Below, one piece after another: positions 50,105 through 58,250 of a stretch of DNA of 64,000 nucleotides. The stretch is from the NCBI RefSeq assembly GCF_030817055.1, contig NZ_JAUSYV010000001.1:4488001-4552000 (forward strand), given 5' to 3'. Position 1 is the first letter of the stretch, and each line of letters begins with the position of its first letter. The notes beneath the pieces are model-generated. The model saw nothing but the letters and a program-made list of their open reading frames with translations, did not search any database and was not told the origin of the DNA. This DNA comes from Bacillus sp. V2I10. GTDB lineage: Bacteria > Bacillota > Bacilli > Bacillales > Bacillaceae. Made by a program: the position numbers and the translations under genes.

Positions 50105-51190
50105 TTATTTACAATTCTTCTTAAGAAATTTATCATACATCTCATGCTGCTTGATCAGCTGTTTTTTCAAGTCGAATCGTTCTTCAATTATATGTCTTGC
50201 AGCACGGGTATAGTCACTCCATGTTTCTTGTGAAAGGAGGAATGATTCAATTCCGTCCGAGAGCTGCTGAACATTTCTTTCTTCAATTAAATAGCCTGTG
50301 CGAAGATGAGAAATCAGCTCAGGTATTCCTGCATGCCTGGTTGATATCACGGGGAGACCAATCGCCATCGCTTCTTTAATAGCATTTGGAATGCCTTCCA
50401 CATCTCCGTTTTGGGCTATTTCACTCGGCAAACAAAAAAGGTGCGCTTTTTTCAGTTCTTCTGCTATATCAAACAAGCTCATTTTCCCTAATAAAAACAC
50501 AGCATCCGTTATATGCAGTTCCCTGATCAGCGCTTCGAGATTAGCTCTCTCCTTGCCGCCTCCAATGATTTTAAGCTTAATATTCGGATATGTTTCATGG
50601 ACCGACTTAAAAGCTCGTATCAGTGTGTCATGCCCCTTTTTTTGAACTAGTCTGCCGACTGAAATGATGACAAACTCCCCATCAGCAGGTTTATGGCGTT
50701 CTTGAAATGGAAACACATCCAGGTCAATTCCTCCATAAAGAACATTTATTTTGCAGCTTGGAACCCCAAGCTTCAGAAGCTCATTTCCAAGATATTCACA
50801 AACAGGCACGAATAGACTGTCATGATTGACAATTGAACGGTAACGCGAAAAATTTCTATTATACAGCGCTTCGCTTTGTGCTGAACCGTCAGAACCTCGG
50901 ATGCTGACTATAAAAGGAAGGTTATGCTGCATGGCAAGCGGAAAGACATCAACGGCATGCTTGCCATGATGTACATGAATGGCGGCTACCTTCTGTTCTT
51001 TAAAAAAGGCAGTTAGATCCGGAATCTCATTTATATTATAAAAAGAATCCAATGGGAAATCCGTGTCCTGCTTCCTCTGAAAGGGACCGATTACAATAGA
51101 GCGGTACAGCCCCTGATAAACCATTTGATTGTATATAAAGCGCTGATTGATTTTCACATCTTCCATTAGATAATGCGCAATTGTTTCCAT
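50105..51190 (-). CDS. Glycosyltransferase family 4
   Basis: 361 residues. The GT-B C-terminal signature is clear: VISVGRLVQKKGHDTLIRAF, LKIIGGGKERANLEALIREL, HLFCLPSEIAQNGDVEGIPN, AIKEAMAIGLPVISTRHAGI. The N-terminal half has AIHVHHGKHAVDVFPLAM. Donor and acceptor unknown; acts in the cytosol. Divergent from ytcABC and probably part of the same spore polysaccharide function. ATG with AGGAG. Confidence 0.87.
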   Translation of the reverse strand: METIAHYLMEDVKINQRFIYNQMVYQGLYRSIVIGPFQRKQDTDFPLDSFYNINEIPDLTAFFKEQKVAAIHVHHGKHAVDVFPLAMQHNLPFIVSIRGSDGSAQSEALYNRNFSRYRSIVNHDSLFVPVCEYLGNELLKLGVPSCKINVLYGGIDLDVFPFQERHKPADGEFVIISVGRLVQKKGHDTLIRAFKSVHETYPNIKLKIIGGGKERANLEALIRELHITDAVFLLGKMSLFDIAEELKKAHLFCLPSEIAQNGDVEGIPNAIKEAMAIGLPVISTRHAGIPELISHLRTGYLIEERNVQQLSDGIESFLLSQETWSDYTRAARHIIEERFDLKKQLIKQHEMYDKFLKKNCK

Positions 51191-51406
51191 CTGAGAAGAT
51201 TCACTCCTCTGCTCAATGTAAAGATAAGAATTCTTCTACCTCACTCGCTCTTCATTTTTTATGTTGTAGCCTATTCACAAGATGCCCCGAAGGTATTTTG
51301 TCCTTGTAAAAAGGCCCTTATATGAGTTTTTTCTCATCTGCTGTAACCTTTCATGCTTGTTTCATAATAGGCTATGAGAGGTGGTGTTTAGAAAGGGGTT
51401 TCTACT

Positions 51407-52693
51407 ATGAATGTTTGCGTGATTGGCGCTGGCTATGTTGGCTTAACAACTGCAGCAGTTCTCTCAGATCTTGGTCATCACGTTACATGCATCGATCAAG
51501 ACACTAATAAGATTGCATCGTTGCAAAACGGCTCTATTCCAATTTTTGAACCTGATTTAGAAGATTGCGTCCAGAAAAATAAAAGCAGGCTCCGCTTTAC
51601 TGACGATCTTTCATCAGGTATAAGCAATACAGAAATCATTATTATGGCAGTAGGAACACCGTCCTTACCGGATGGCAGCTCTAATTTAAGCTTTCTTTAT
51701 AAAGCGATGATTGATGTGATGGACCATCTCGCTTCCTATAAAATAATCATGATAAAAAGTACAGTTCCTCCGGGTACAAATGCCTCAATCCTGGAATTGC
51801 TGAAAGAAAAAGGATATCAGCCTTCCCTATTTGACCTTGTATCAAATCCGGAATTTTTGAGGGAAGGATCAGCTCTTCATGATATGAGGTTTCCTGATCG
51901 GATTGTTTATGGCTTAGCGGAAGAAAACGAGGATTTACTTGGTAAATTAAATGAACTATATAAAGGAATTGAAGCACCCATCATCGTAACAAATTATGCT
52001 GGAGCAGAATTGATTAAATATGCTTCTAATGCATTTTTAGCTGCTAAAATCAGTTTTATCAATGAAATCGCCCGAGTTTGTGAACTATTTGGCGCGGATG
52101 TAACACATGTTGCTAAAGGGATCGGTCTAGATGCGCGAATTGGCCATTCTTTTTTGCAGGCAGGTATTGGGTACGGAGGCTCCTGTTTTCCAAAAGACTT
52201 AAAAGCGTTAAGCTTTACTGCTAAAGATAACGGGCTGCAGCCGCTCATACTGGATGCTGTTCAATCTGTAAATGCCACACAAATCAACGTCTATTTTGAA
52301 AAAATAAAAGCCATGTTTCCGGCTCTGTCCTCTATGAAAATTGCCGTACTCGGTATTGCTTTTAAACCAAATACAGATGATATCCGGGAATCCCCAGCTG
52401 TTGCATTCATTAAAAAACTGCATGAATATGGATGTACAGTGTCTGCTTATGATCCCAAAGCTGCTTTGCCAAAAGAGCTCAGTATGGTTGAGCAGACTGA
52501 GACTCCTGATGAAGCTATACTGGATGCAGATCTAATTGTTGTCGCAACGGATTGGAAGCAAATCATCGGCCTCGACTGGAAGCAGATACGGCGTAATATG
52601 AAAGGCAGAGCAGTGATCGATGCAAGAAATTGTCTTAATCCTGTTCTCATCAGGGAAGCTGATTTAGATTATATTGGAGTTGGCCGTCTATGA
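51407..52693 (+). CDS. ytcA: UDP-glucose 6-dehydrogenase YtcA
   Basis: 428 residues. NAD site VCVIGAGYVGLTTAAVLSDL, MAVGTPSLPDGSSNLSF, VSNPEFLREGSA, the catalytic Cys in GIGYGGSCFPKDLKALSFTA (about 258), and the UDP-binding AFKPNTDDIRESPA. It oxidises UDP-glucose to UDP-glucuronate. With ytcB and ytcC overlapping by four bases each, it forms an operon for a spore-surface glycan, as inferred for B. subtilis ytcABC. TuaD/Ugd of teichuronic acid synthesis is the other possibility. Confidence 0.9.
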   Translation: MNVCVIGAGYVGLTTAAVLSDLGHHVTCIDQDTNKIASLQNGSIPIFEPDLEDCVQKNKSRLRFTDDLSSGISNTEIIIMAVGTPSLPDGSSNLSFLYKAMIDVMDHLASYKIIMIKSTVPPGTNASILELLKEKGYQPSLFDLVSNPEFLREGSALHDMRFPDRIVYGLAEENEDLLGKLNELYKGIEAPIIVTNYAGAELIKYASNAFLAAKISFINEIARVCELFGADVTHVAKGIGLDARIGHSFLQAGIGYGGSCFPKDLKALSFTAKDNGLQPLILDAVQSVNATQINVYFEKIKAMFPALSSMKIAVLGIAFKPNTDDIRESPAVAFIKKLHEYGCTVSAYDPKAALPKELSMVEQTETPDEAILDADLIVVATDWKQIIGLDWKQIRRNMKGRAVIDARNCLNPVLIREADLDYIGVGRL

Positions 52694-53649
52694 GAATCGT
52701 TGTAACAGGATGCGCTGGATTTATTGGCTCTCACTTATGCGAAAAGCTGCTGGAACAGGAAGAAAATACGGTTATCGGGATTGATTGTTTTATCGGTCCC
52801 ACACCAGGCTCTTTGAAAGATTTAAACATATCTAAACTGCTCCCGCATCCTCGCTTTAAGCTTATTAAAAAATCAATCATGAATATTGACTGTGCCGACC
52901 TTCTGCAAAAAGCAGATATCGTCTATCACCTTGCAGGTATTCCAGGAGTAAGAGCAAGCTGGGGAAAGGACTTTTTTCCTTATACTGAAAATAATATCCT
53001 TGCTACACAGCGTTTATTGGAAGCTGCTAAGTCTGTAGTAAGTCTCAAAAAGTTCATCTATGCTTCCACCTCGTCTATTTATGGATACAAACATGGAATG
53101 GTGCCTGAGGATGCGATGCCCGATCCGCTCTCGCCTTATGGGGTAACAAAGCTTGCAGGTGAGCATTTATGCTCCGTTTATCATCAGAACTTTGAAGTTC
53201 CTGTTACGATTTTGCGTTATTTTACCGTGTATGGTCCAAGACAGCGGCCAGACATGGCATTTCACCGCTTCTTTAATCAAATTCTAACGGATCAGCCGCT
53301 CACTTTATTTGGAGACGGCACTCAATCCCGTGATTTTACGTACATTGATGATTGCGTTAAGGGAACAGCTGCTGTCATGAACGCAGAGAATACCATCGGA
53401 AAAATTTTTAACATCGGCGGAAAGGAAAGAGCAGCCATTCATGAAATCATAAGTGAAATTGAAAAAATTGCAGGCAAGAAAGCTGTCATACGGTATTTAG
53501 ATGCAGCTACCGGCGAACCGAAGCACACTCATGCAGATATCTCTCACGCAGCGAAGGTATTAGGCTATTCACCTGATATTTCCCTTCGCGAAGGGCTTAT
53601 AAAAGAATTTGACTATATGAAGGTCATTTTAAAAGGAGAATCGCCATGA
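52690..53649 (+). CDS. ytcB: NAD-dependent sugar epimerase YtcB
   Basis: 319 residues, extended SDR. GCAGFIGSHLCEKLLEQEEN at the N-terminus, VYHLAGIPGVRASWG, ASTSSIYGYK, the catalytic YGVTKLAGEHL (YxxxK), and YTVYGPRQRPDMA-like LRYFTVYGPRQRPD. Probably a UDP-glucuronate 4-epimerase acting on the YtcA product (inference). ATGA overlaps on both sides show coupling with ytcA and ytcC. Confidence 0.89.
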   Translation: MRIVVTGCAGFIGSHLCEKLLEQEENTVIGIDCFIGPTPGSLKDLNISKLLPHPRFKLIKKSIMNIDCADLLQKADIVYHLAGIPGVRASWGKDFFPYTENNILATQRLLEAAKSVVSLKKFIYASTSSIYGYKHGMVPEDAMPDPLSPYGVTKLAGEHLCSVYHQNFEVPVTILRYFTVYGPRQRPDMAFHRFFNQILTDQPLTLFGDGTQSRDFTYIDDCVKGTAAVMNAENTIGKIFNIGGKERAAIHEIISEIEKIAGKKAVIRYLDAATGEPKHTHADISHAAKVLGYSPDISLREGLIKEFDYMKVILKGESP

Positions 53650-54776
53650 ATCTCGCTTTTATCTGCACGGAAAAACTGCCCGCACCAGCTGTGAAAGGAG
53701 GTGCCATTCAGCTTATGCTGGACGGCATCTCCCCTTATTTCAGCCAAAAGTACAGCGTCACAATTTATTCGATTACAGACCCTCTTCTCCCTGCTGAAAA
53801 TACGGAGAACGGCATTGTGTATATTCGTTTTCCAAGGTCATCCTTTCATGAGGAGACAGCACGTGATCTAAAGGGAAAATCTTTTACACATATTCATGTT
53901 TTTAATCGCCCGAACGAAATTTGGAGATATAAACAGGCTTCCCCTGACAGCAAACTGATTCTCAGCCTGCATAACGATATGTTCTCAACGAGAAAACTAA
54001 AACCCAATCAGGCATTGACAGCCATTCAAGACTGCGATGCAATCACAACAGTGAGTGAATACATTAAACGCACTGTCACCGTCCGCTATCCGGAGGCAGA
54101 AGAAAAAACTCATGTTGTATACTCTGGCGTTGATTTTTCAAAGTTTTATCCCAGCGGGTCTCCTAAAGGCATCAAAATTAAGGATTTATGGAGGAATAAG
54201 TACGGACTGCAAAATAAAAAAGTGATCCTTTTTATCGGCAGATTAAGCCGGACTAAAGGGCCCCACCTTTTAATAAGAGCAATGGAGGAAGTCATTAAAG
54301 AGCACCCTGACGCCGTTTTAGTCATTGTCGGAGGAAAATGGTTCAGTGAAAATGGAATAAATGAATATGTTCAGTACTTATACGATGAATCAGAGCCTTT
54401 AAAAAAACATATCCTTTTTACAAAATATATACCTTCTGAAGAAATACCAAAAGTACTTCTGATGGGAGATATGCTCGTATGCAGCTCGCAGTGGCATGAA
54501 CCTTTGGCGAGAATTCATTACGAGGCCATGGCAGCCGGTCTGCCGATTATCACCACTGATCGCGGGGGAAATGCAGAAGTAATCATCAATGATATGAATG
54601 GCTATGTGATCAAAGAGTATGATCAGCCGGAGGCATTTGCAGCACGCATCTCATACTTCCTTACGAACAGCACTCTTTCTGCATCTCTAGGGACAAATGG
54701 ACGGCGCTATGCTGAAAAGAATTTTTCATTTATAAAGACAGCAAGAAAACTGGAACAAATTTATATTAACGCTTAA
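53646..54776 (+). CDS. ytcC: Glycosyltransferase YtcC
   Basis: 376 residues, GT4. EKLPAPAVKGGAIQLMLDGI at the N-terminus, VYSGVDFSKFYPSG, ILFIGRLSRTKGPHLLIRAM, DMLVCSSQWHEPLARIHYEA, then MAAGLPIITTDRGGNAEVII. The whole plan and many phrases repeat in CotSA (56930-58063), so the two are paralogues. Likely adds sugars made by YtcA/YtcB to a coat glycan. Terminated by a hairpin at 54775-54805. Confidence 0.88.
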   Translation: MNLAFICTEKLPAPAVKGGAIQLMLDGISPYFSQKYSVTIYSITDPLLPAENTENGIVYIRFPRSSFHEETARDLKGKSFTHIHVFNRPNEIWRYKQASPDSKLILSLHNDMFSTRKLKPNQALTAIQDCDAITTVSEYIKRTVTVRYPEAEEKTHVVYSGVDFSKFYPSGSPKGIKIKDLWRNKYGLQNKKVILFIGRLSRTKGPHLLIRAMEEVIKEHPDAVLVIVGGKWFSENGINEYVQYLYDESEPLKKHILFTKYIPSEEIPKVLLMGDMLVCSSQWHEPLARIHYEAMAAGLPIITTDRGGNAEVIINDMNGYVIKEYDQPEAFAARISYFLTNSTLSASLGTNGRRYAEKNFSFIKTARKLEQIYINA

Positions 54777-54805
54777 AAGAACCGGCTGAATGGCTGGTTC
54801 TTTTA
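54775..54805 (+). terminator. Terminator of ytcABC
   Basis: AAAAGAACCGGC-tgaatg-GCTGGTTCTTTT. Confidence 0.92.
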
Positions 54806-54841
54806 ATTTTCGGCATCCTGATTCGGCCTATAATAAAAAAA

Positions 54842-55043
54842 GATATCAGCAAGCTGATATCCCAGGCTGTCGACAAAGTCGGCAGCTATTTTCTTTATCT
54901 AGATGAGGTTCAAGATATAGTATGATTTTTTTGAATAGATATCAATATATGCAAAATTTAAGAAACAAAAACCCCTTTCTTCTTCAATAATTTCTCTGGA
55001 AAAGGGGTTTGTCTACACTCTGAGATATCAGCAAGCTGATATC
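54842..55043. repeat. Pair of identical 20-bp palindromes
   Basis: GATATCAGCAAGCTGATATC at 54842-54861 and again at 55024-55043. Beside the first is another hairpin, GCTGTCGAC/GTCGGCAGC (54866-54886). The intervening 162 bases carry the cotS terminator and no gene. Confidence 0.88.
54966..55011 (-). terminator. Terminator of cotSA-cotS operon
   Basis: AAACCCCTTT and AAAGGGGTTT (about 54968-55010), long loop, T-run on the minus strand. Confidence 0.8.
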
Positions 55044-55057
55044 CGAACTACTAACCT

Positions 55058-55798
55058 TCAACCTAAAAACAAAACTTTGTTTTTTCGCGCTGAAGGCCCT
55101 GATTTTGATTTTCTTCTTGATGAGGTAAAGCGAAGACCCGATTGTTCTTGGTTTTTGCTTGATTGATTTGAACCCTGATCACTTTGATTAAATAAATCGA
55201 TTAATTTATCGTAGCTGTATACTTGTTTTGCTCTGCTTCCCGTAAACTTCACTGAGTCGCTTAATGATTGGTCTGAAGCAGCAGGCTCCTGCGCTTGTTC
55301 AGTTACAAGGCCAGCTGCTGGGAACATATCTTCAGCTTTAACAGCTGGCTCCTGTCCTTGTTCAGTCACATGACTAACTGCTGGTAACATATCTTCAGCT
55401 TTAACAGCAGACTCCTGCGCATATTCAGTCACATGGCTAGCTGCAGGGAGCAAATCTTCAGCCTTAACAGCAGTCTCCTGTTCCTCTGTTTTCGTCATCT
55501 CAGCTGCAGCCTCTTGGCTTAAAGATTGAACGGTCTCTTGCATCACTTCGTTTATTGGCTCAACACTCATAATTGCTTCTTGAGGCTTCCGTTTTTTTAA
55601 TGGCAATTCAATCAGCTCTACATTTCCATTTGCAGGCTCTGCATGCCGTATTTTATACTTTGACAAGAAAGTCTCTGGATCTTCAAGCATCGTTTCATAT
55701 TCAGCTGAGCTCCATCCCATCGGACCAGGAGGAGAAAATGAAAAGTTCACTAGTTCCACTTTTGGAATTTCACTGAATTCTGAGTGATTCGTACTCAT
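55058..55798 (-). CDS. Repeat-bearing protein at end of cotS operon
   Basis: 246 residues, ATG with GGAGGGTG. Three tandem 21-residue repeats in the middle: ETAVKAEDLLPAASHVTEYA, ESAVKAEDMLPAVSHVTEQG and EPAVKAEDMFPAAGLVTEQA (each followed by Gln). N-terminal part PMGWSSAEYETMLEDPETFL; C-terminal part Ser/Gln/Arg-rich (SSKNQEQSGLRFTSSRRKSK). Occupies the place of ytxO in B. subtilis, but the similarity was not tested. Low-complexity, probably a structural coat protein. 15 bases after cotS. Confidence 0.72.
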   Translation of the reverse strand: MSTNHSEFSEIPKVELVNFSFSPPGPMGWSSAEYETMLEDPETFLSKYKIRHAEPANGNVELIELPLKKRKPQEAIMSVEPINEVMQETVQSLSQEAAAEMTKTEEQETAVKAEDLLPAASHVTEYAQESAVKAEDMLPAVSHVTEQGQEPAVKAEDMFPAAGLVTEQAQEPAASDQSLSDSVKFTGSRAKQVYSYDKLIDLFNQSDQGSNQSSKNQEQSGLRFTSSRRKSKSGPSARKNKVLFLG

Positions 55799-55813
55799 CT
55801 TGCTCACCCTCCT

Positions 55814-56914
55814 TTATGCTTTAATTTTCGAATATAACCCATCGAAATCAGTTAAGAATTCATGCTTTGACTGCTCAACAGAAATAATGTTCTGCAGGGC
55901 CCATATATATTTCTCATCTGACCAGGATGTTTTTTGACCGAGGAAATACTTATGAACGATCGAACAGTATAAATGAGGAAACTTCAAATCTGTCCATAAA
56001 ACCCTGTACTGATCTTTCGTAAGAGGATTCGTCTTGTCATACGTTCTTAATAACTCAATGACCAGCTCAGAATCCCAGACTGACATTTTTTTCAAAACCT
56101 TATTTAAAATCACTCTCAAATCCCTGGATGGCAAATCAGATGTAATGGAATGCAGTTCTTTCATTGCAAGGCCATCTTCCGTCTCAATAAAACGGGCAAG
56201 CGTAAAGTCCTGCTGGCAAAACATTCCCGATTCTAGGCATTCAAGAGACCATTTCTCATAATGGCCTTCATCGAGTTCCGCAAGAGCCTGCTTGCCGCGG
56301 AGAATCATTTCATCAATTGATTCAATCACCATTTTTGCGAAGGGATCCTGCAGCCACGTTTGTTCTGCATCAGGTTCGATGACAGCCGGAGCTGGAAGAT
56401 TGTTTTCTTTATCCGATTTTAAAGCGAGCATTTTATTTCCTTCAAGTTCCTGCAGCTTCCATCTGAATAATTTATGCCATTTGCCGAGGCGGCTTCTTTT
56501 TTTGCTCATTTCATCCGGCATATAGCCAGCTGAGGTTTGATGGAATTTTCCAATGAACTCCATGATTTGGAGCATTTGTCTTTTATCATAATAGAGAACT
56601 TCTTTTCCTTCTTGCAGATCATACAGGACATATGCTGAATTATCAGCTCCGACACAGATTGCCCCTGCTTTTGTACGATGTATGCCTGCAATTGGCAGAC
56701 CATTGTCCTGCAGATGCTCATGCCCTTCTGCAATCAGCAGCATCCTTGCAGGCTTCATGACAACTCTCTTTAAAATTTTCACACCCTGACCCGTCTCTAC
56801 TTTCCAAGTCGTACGCCCGCTTTTGTTGGTTAAAAGGGTTATCGACTGTATATCAAAAGGGTACAAGTTTAGGATATTCATTTGGAGCTCATGATTGTTT
56901 AGTTCTGTATCCAA
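55814..56914 (-). CDS. cotS: Spore coat protein CotS
   Basis: 366 residues, kinase-like (APH/CotS) fold. ITLLTNKSGRTTWKVETGQG near the start, VLYDLQEGKEVLYY, CQQDFTLARFIETEDGLAMK in the catalytic-loop place, and ITSDLPSRDLRVILNKVLKK. The canonical HxD...D residues are partly replaced (QQD for HQD), so activity is doubtful. CotS is an inner/outer coat protein in B. subtilis made under sigma-K. TTG start with GAGAGGGTG. Operon cotSA-cotS-55058. Confidence 0.88.
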   Translation of the reverse strand: MDTELNNHELQMNILNLYPFDIQSITLLTNKSGRTTWKVETGQGVKILKRVVMKPARMLLIAEGHEHLQDNGLPIAGIHRTKAGAICVGADNSAYVLYDLQEGKEVLYYDKRQMLQIMEFIGKFHQTSAGYMPDEMSKKRSRLGKWHKLFRWKLQELEGNKMLALKSDKENNLPAPAVIEPDAEQTWLQDPFAKMVIESIDEMILRGKQALAELDEGHYEKWSLECLESGMFCQQDFTLARFIETEDGLAMKELHSITSDLPSRDLRVILNKVLKKMSVWDSELVIELLRTYDKTNPLTKDQYRVLWTDLKFPHLYCSIVHKYFLGQKTSWSDEKYIWALQNIISVEQSKHEFLTDFDGLYSKIKA

Positions 56915-56929
56915 GATGTTTCACCCTCT

Positions 56930-58063
56930 CTATCTTCCATTTTCATAAACTCTAAGTAAATTCCCGGCTACTGTGTTCCAGCTGAATTCACGCTCTGCTT
57001 TTGATCTTCCGTATCTTCCCATTTCATTACGTTTTCCAGAGCTGTCAAGCAGGGAGTTTATGGCTTCAGCATAAGCAAGAGGTTCTTCAAAATTATTGAC
57101 AACCTTACCGTTTCTGCCTTCATCAATGACTTCCGGATTTCCTCCGCGGTTGCTTGTAATGATTGGAAGACCGCAGGCCATAGCTTCGTAATGAACGCGT
57201 GCCAGCGGTTCCTGCCATTGCGATGAACATACAAAAATGTCTGACATGGCATATAGAGTTGGTATGTTTTTCGGCTGAACAAACTGAATGAATTGAACAT
57301 TTTCAGGATACATGGCCCCGAGTGTATATAAATGTCTGACATAGTTGTTGACTTCATTGTCGCCAAACCATTTTGAGCCGATGAAAACCATGACAGTATC
57401 AGGATGTTTTTCAAGGATCTTAGGCATTGCCTGCAAGAGGATATGAGGTCCCTTTACTTTACTTAAACGTCCTACAAATAAAATGATTTTCTGATTCTTC
57501 AGATTTAATTCAGAACGCACTCTTTCTTTGAGCCTTCTGCCTTCCTGCGTCCAGTCCGGAAAATAAGTCTGCAGGTCTACACCAGAATAAACGGTTCTTA
57601 CCTTCCCTTTTGCCTCAGGGAATCTGTCTGTAATGGTACGGCCAATATAATCGCTGACCGTTACGATTTGAGCGACAGCTGTAATACAGGCTCTGCCCTC
57701 TTCATCCGTCATTTTTTCAACGGCGAACATCTCATTGTGAACACTTAAAATCCATTTCGTATTCGGGGACTGGGCATGCAGTGCTGGAATCCAGGCTGGT
57801 CTGTTGCACAGGTGAACCACATCGTACTTTGTGTTTTTTAAATGCTCCCCTAGAAAAGACAGATATTCGCTTTGTGCAAAACGTATATAATGAACACCAT
57901 TTCTCGTTTCTTTTTCTGGTAGATCTGGATGCTGAATTGAAAGGATTGTCACTTCATGTTTTTGTGCAATAAGAGGGGCAATGGAATCCAGGTAGATCTG
58001 GATTGCTCCTCCTTTTATTGCGGGAACAGGAAGTTTTTCAGTCGCTATTAATGCAATCTTCAT
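56930..58063 (-). CDS. cotSA: Spore coat glycosyltransferase CotSA
   Basis: 377 residues, GT4. EKLPVPAIKGGAIQIYLDSI, VYSGVDLQTYFPDW, IILFVGRLSKVKGPHILLQA, DIFVCSSQWQEPLARVHYEA, MACGLPIITSNRGGNPEVID. Known as an abundant coat protein in B. subtilis; the sequence says it is an enzyme of sugar transfer. First gene of the cotSA-cotS operon, ATG with GGAGGT. Paralogous to YtcC 2 kb away. Confidence 0.91.
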   Translation of the reverse strand: MKIALIATEKLPVPAIKGGAIQIYLDSIAPLIAQKHEVTILSIQHPDLPEKETRNGVHYIRFAQSEYLSFLGEHLKNTKYDVVHLCNRPAWIPALHAQSPNTKWILSVHNEMFAVEKMTDEEGRACITAVAQIVTVSDYIGRTITDRFPEAKGKVRTVYSGVDLQTYFPDWTQEGRRLKERVRSELNLKNQKIILFVGRLSKVKGPHILLQAMPKILEKHPDTVMVFIGSKWFGDNEVNNYVRHLYTLGAMYPENVQFIQFVQPKNIPTLYAMSDIFVCSSQWQEPLARVHYEAMACGLPIITSNRGGNPEVIDEGRNGKVVNNFEEPLAYAEAINSLLDSSGKRNEMGRYGRSKAEREFSWNTVAGNLLRVYENGR

Positions 58064-58205
58064 ACGTTACCTCCATTCGTCTAGTAAGCCCTTATCTTAA
58101 AATACGAAAAAACAGGGAGTATGTGCTTTTCTTCATGTAACATTTTCAAAAAAGGCGATTTGATTATTTTTTAATCTTTTTTCAGACGGCTGCAATTATC
58201 CTAGG

Positions 58206-58233
58206 ACAAAAAACAACCTTTTCTCATAATCTA
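58206..58233 (+). promoter_or_regulatory. Sigma-K-type promoter candidate for cotI
   Basis: AC (58206-58207), 17 bases, CATAATCTA (58225-58233); matches AC-N17-CATANNNTA. It is 18 bases before the ATG, so the leader would be short. Confidence 0.55.
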
Positions 58234-58250
58234 TGAAGTAAAAGGATGGG

